Shown here piece after piece: positions 4,674-6,944 of a stretch of 6,944 bases of DNA. Position numbers and translations under genes: made by a program. The notes under the pieces are model-generated. The model saw only the letters and a list, made by a program, of their open reading frames with translations, was not told the DNA's origin and ran no database searches. This DNA comes from Candidatus Peribacteria bacterium. GTDB lineage: Bacteria; Patescibacteriota; Gracilibacteria; UBA1369; GCA-2718715. The stretch covers positions 1-6,944 of the forward strand of contig CALQZM010000044.1 of assembly GCA_943349385.1 (NCBI GenBank), written 5' to 3'. How positions within the stretch are numbered: the first letter of the stretch is position 1; the number at the start of each line of letters is the position of its first letter.

Positions 4674-6514
4674 ACCAAAACCCCTTTAATCCGTCTAATC
4701 CCTCTCCCGCAACTTTGTTCTTTTTCGATTTTAAATAATTTACCACCTTCGGCTAATTTGCCCGAAGATTCAGCATGAGGACCTCCACAAATCTCTATTG
4801 AATAGTCGCCGATCGAGTAAACTTTGACTTCTTCGCCATATCGGTCGCCAAATAGTCCAATTGCTCCTTTAGCTTTAGCTTGCTCTACTGTCATTACTTC
4901 AAAACTAATTGGTAGGTCGGCTTTAATTTTATCGTTAACTATTGCCTCAACTGAAGCAATTTGTTCTGGAGTCATTGGGTCATCGTTATTAAAGTCGAAT
5001 CGTAATCTTTCAACTGTAATGTTTGAACCTTTTTGCCCAACATGGTCGCCTAAAACATCTCGCAAAGCTTGATGCAGTAAGTGAGTGGCAGTGTGTAGTT
5101 TTGTAGTTTCTTCTGAAGAATCAGCTAATCCACCTTTAAATTTATTTTCTGCTCCTGCTCTCGATAATTCTTGATGTTTTTTGAAAGCTTCTTCAAATCC
5201 AGCTTCGTCTACAGTCAGACCATTTTCAACAGCTAATTCGATAGTCATTTCTAGAGGGAAACCAAAAGTATCGTAAAGTTTAAAAGCCACTCGTCCAGAT
5301 ATTACTGTCATTCCGCCTTTGCTCATTCCTTCTAAAATTTTATAAAACTCTTTTTCACCGTTTTTTAGAGTTTGTCTAAACAACTCTTCTTCTCGTTCTA
5401 GTTCACTTAAAATAAATCCTGATCTAGTTGCAAGTTCGCTGTAATGGCCTTTATAAAGTTCAATATAAATCTTAGCAATTTCTACTGCAATTGCGTCTTC
5501 GATTCCAAGTTTGTGAATATGTCTAATTGCTCGTCTAATAAGTCTTCGTAAAATGTATCCTTGATCAGTGTTCGATGGAGCCATTCCCCGAGGATCACCT
5601 AAAATAAATACTGCCGACCGCAAGTGGTCACAAATAATTCGAGACGAGTGATCGTTAAAGTTTGCAGCTCTTGCCACTAGAAGTTCCATTACTGGAGCAA
5701 ATAATTCAGTTTTAAAAGGACTGTCCACACCTTGCATAATTGAGGTAACTCTTTCTAATCCAAGTCCTGTATCTACATTTTTTTGCTTTAACTCAGTAAA
5801 TCCACCGGTCGCATCTTTAAAATACTGCATAAATACATTGTTCCAGATTTCTACATATAAGTCGTATTCATCGTTTGGAGTGTACTCGTTATTTACATAC
5901 TTAGGGTCATTTAAATCTCCTACATAGTAGAATATTTCAGTATCAGGACCACAAGGACCAGTTATTCCAGCAGGGCCCCACCAGTTTTCTTTTTTACCAA
6001 AAAAGTAGATTCGATTCTTGTCGTTAGGCGAAGCATCCGAAGCTCTTATAAATCCATGTGCTTCCCAATAAGAAGCAGCTTCGTCATCTCGTGGGACAAG
6101 ATCATCACCTTCGTAACAAGTCACACAAATTCGTGCCTTATCTAGCTCAAGGCCTCCTTCTTGAATCAAAGAAGTTAAAAATTTCCAGCTCCAATCAATT
6201 GAATCTTTTTTAAAGTAATCGCCAAGGGACCAGTTACCCATCATTTCAAAGAAAGTTAGGTGAGTGTTATCGCCAACTTCTTCGATATCGTCAGTTCGTA
6301 CACACTTTTGAGCATTTACTAATCGAGTGCCTTTGGGGTGAGTTTCTCCCATTAAATAGGGAACAAGAGGGTGCATTCCGGCTGTTGTAAATAAGACTGT
6401 TGGATCGTTTTCAGGAACTACTGAGCCAGAAGGGATTTCGGCATGGCCTGCGTTTTTTACAAAGAAATCAATGTATTTTCGACGAATTTCAGAAGCAGTT
6501 AGTGGAGTCTTCAT
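4670..6514 (-). CDS. alaS: Alanyl-tRNA synthetase, short form lacking the C-Ala domain
   Basis: This enzyme charges tRNA-Ala with alanine using ATP in the cytoplasm and removes mischarged serine or glycine. The 614 residues comprise the class II catalytic domain (about 1-240) with motif 1 around 38-52 (DPTVLFTTAGMHPLVPY), motif 2 around 64-101 (RLVNAQKCVRTDD then FFEMMGNWSLGDY) and motif 3 NVDTGLGLERV (246-256); a helical tRNA-recognition domain (about 257-455); and the editing domain with the zinc-binding HTATH (474-478) and CGGPH (576-580). It ends 34 residues after CGGPH, at IRRIKGVLV. Typical bacterial AlaRS has about 850-880 residues; the missing part is the C-Ala (DHHA1-type) domain that bridges to the tRNA elbow. 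WWGPAGITGPCGPDTEIFY (178-196) and CGGPH instead of CGGTH mark a divergent type that I associate with Patescibacteria. ATG 6514 is preferred over a TTG at 6520. The end is a clean TAA with no C-Ala coding sequence beyond it, so this is natural shortness rather than a broken gene. Confidence 0.95.
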   Translation of the reverse strand: MKTPLTASEIRRKYIDFFVKNAGHAEIPSGSVVPENDPTVLFTTAGMHPLVPYLMGETHPKGTRLVNAQKCVRTDDIEEVGDNTHLTFFEMMGNWSLGDYFKKDSIDWSWKFLTSLIQEGGLELDKARICVTCYEGDDLVPRDDEAASYWEAHGFIRASDASPNDKNRIYFFGKKENWWGPAGITGPCGPDTEIFYYVGDLNDPKYVNNEYTPNDEYDLYVEIWNNVFMQYFKDATGGFTELKQKNVDTGLGLERVTSIMQGVDSPFKTELFAPVMELLVARAANFNDHSSRIICDHLRSAVFILGDPRGMAPSNTDQGYILRRLIRRAIRHIHKLGIEDAIAVEIAKIYIELYKGHYSELATRSGFILSELEREEELFRQTLKNGEKEFYKILEGMSKGGMTVISGRVAFKLYDTFGFPLEMTIELAVENGLTVDEAGFEEAFKKHQELSRAGAENKFKGGLADSSEETTKLHTATHLLHQALRDVLGDHVGQKGSNITVERLRFDFNNDDPMTPEQIASVEAIVNDKIKADLPISFEVMTVEQAKAKGAIGLFGDRYGEEVKVYSIGDYSIEICGGPHAESSGKLAEGGKLFKIEKEQSCGRGIRRIKGVLV

Positions 6515-6555
6515 AGACAAAATGTTTAAGGGGTTTTATGGTTCATTCAAGGCAG

Positions 6556-6564
6556 ATTCTAGCA
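6556..6564 (-). promoter_or_regulatory. Probable extended -10 promoter for alaS
   Basis: On the minus strand TGCTAGAAT combines an extended -10 TG with TAGAAT (6556-6561), five of six consensus bases. No recognisable -35 precedes it; that position is a T-rich tract, which an extended -10 can tolerate. Transcription would begin near 6549, giving a leader of about 35 nt to the ATG at 6514, without a Shine-Dalgarno site. Confidence 0.5.
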
Positions 6565-6599
6565 TTTACTACTTTTAAAAAAAAGGTTAAATTAGGTCT

Positions 6600-6944
6600 A
6601 TGAAAAATTTAAATTTAAAACCCCTAGTATTAATTTTAATTGTAGTCGGATTGATTACTTTAGTTTTCTTATTAGTACGCAACCTGACTTTTAGAAATTT
6701 AACCTTTTTAGATTTACCTGCAGATTCGACTGTAGTAGCTATTGAGTGGTCGGCCGATTTTAGATCTGAAGAATTAAAGCAAGTTTCAAGAAAAATTAAT
6801 TTTCCAACTACTGTACAGTTGGTGAATTTAGAAACCCAGTATTTTAGTCCTAAATTATTAGATCCTATTTTAAAAAATCAGACAGATTTAGTTTCTAAAA
6901 CTTTTGCAATTATAAAAACCCAAAATCAGCTTAGTCCTGTATTA
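6600..6944 (+). CDS. Membrane-anchored protein of unknown function, N-terminal part (3' end outside window)
   Basis: ATG 6600 opens a frame that runs without a stop to the window edge, giving 115 residues. A short basic head (MKNLNLKP) precedes one hydrophobic segment at about residues 9-26, followed by RN, which fits an N-terminal membrane anchor with the remainder outside the cell; no lipobox or clear signal-peptidase site is seen. The exported part starts FLDLPADSTVVAIEW (36-50), which faintly recalls proteins whose extracytoplasmic domain begins with an LPADT-like phrase (DUF3352-type), but that is only a resemblance. An AGG at 6594-6596 sits three bases before the ATG, too close to be a good Shine-Dalgarno site. 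The gene is divergent from alaS with 85 bp between start codons; I see no convincing promoter for it there. The coding potential is strong because the frame is open throughout with codon use like its neighbours. Confidence 0.8.
   Translation, partial: MKNLNLKPLVLILIVVGLITLVFLLVRNLTFRNLTFLDLPADSTVVAIEWSADFRSEELKQVSRKINFPTTVQLVNLETQYFSPKLLDPILKNQTDLVSKTFAIIKTQNQLSPVL

Noticed and set aside
4824..5072. 82-codon open frame on the plus strand
   Set aside because: It lies wholly inside alaS on the opposite strand, has low-complexity Ser/Leu/Ile composition and no recognisable motif or start signal; it is a shadow of the alaS codons.
6515..6520. TTG 6520 as the alaS start
   Set aside because: It lies two codons upstream of a good ATG and adds nothing conserved.
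1..6944. Alternative genetic code with TGA read as glycine
   Set aside because: No gene contains an in-frame TGA, and glycine is coded by ordinary GGN codons, so the code that occurs in some Patescibacteria (Gracilibacteria and relatives) is not supported here.

Overview
The window is AT-rich, compact DNA that most likely comes from an ultra-small Candidate Phyla Radiation (Patescibacteria) bacterium. The evidence is the 614-residue alanyl-tRNA synthetase without the usual C-terminal domain, its distinctive WWGPAG/TGPCGPD and CGGPH motifs, small membrane proteins of unknown function, very short intergenic gaps and almost no Shine-Dalgarno sequences. All reading frames fit the standard bacterial code, and TGA is not read as an amino acid inside any gene. 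The phylum-level subgroup cannot be settled from the sequence alone.

Layout from left to right: the N-terminal part of a small membrane protein (minus, runs off the left edge); a compact bidirectional promoter region; a GT4-type glycosyltransferase (plus); a second, unrelated GT4-type glycosyltransferase (minus) that overlaps the first tail-to-tail by 17 bp; NAD kinase (plus), divergent from the second glycosyltransferase; a 351-residue protein of unknown function (plus) behind the best promoter in the window; a short, frame-broken remnant of a histidine-phosphatase gene (plus); a C-terminally minimal alanyl-tRNA synthetase (minus); and the N-terminal part of a membrane-anchored protein (plus, runs off the right edge).

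Orientation alternates almost gene by gene, so most genes need their own promoter and there is no long operon. The two glycosyltransferases probably work on cell-surface polysaccharide or glycolipid, perhaps with the membrane protein at the left edge. NAD kinase and AlaRS are housekeeping genes with no evident link to their neighbours. No RNA genes, mobile elements, CRISPR arrays or convincing rho-independent terminators were seen, and no stretch over 300 bases lacks a gene.

I found no evidence for a novel multi-gene system. The points most worth following up are the mini-AlaRS, the unknown gene at 3485-4540, the decayed phosphatase remnant, the symmetric divergent promoter, and the shared pattern of short U-rich leaders without Shine-Dalgarno sites.
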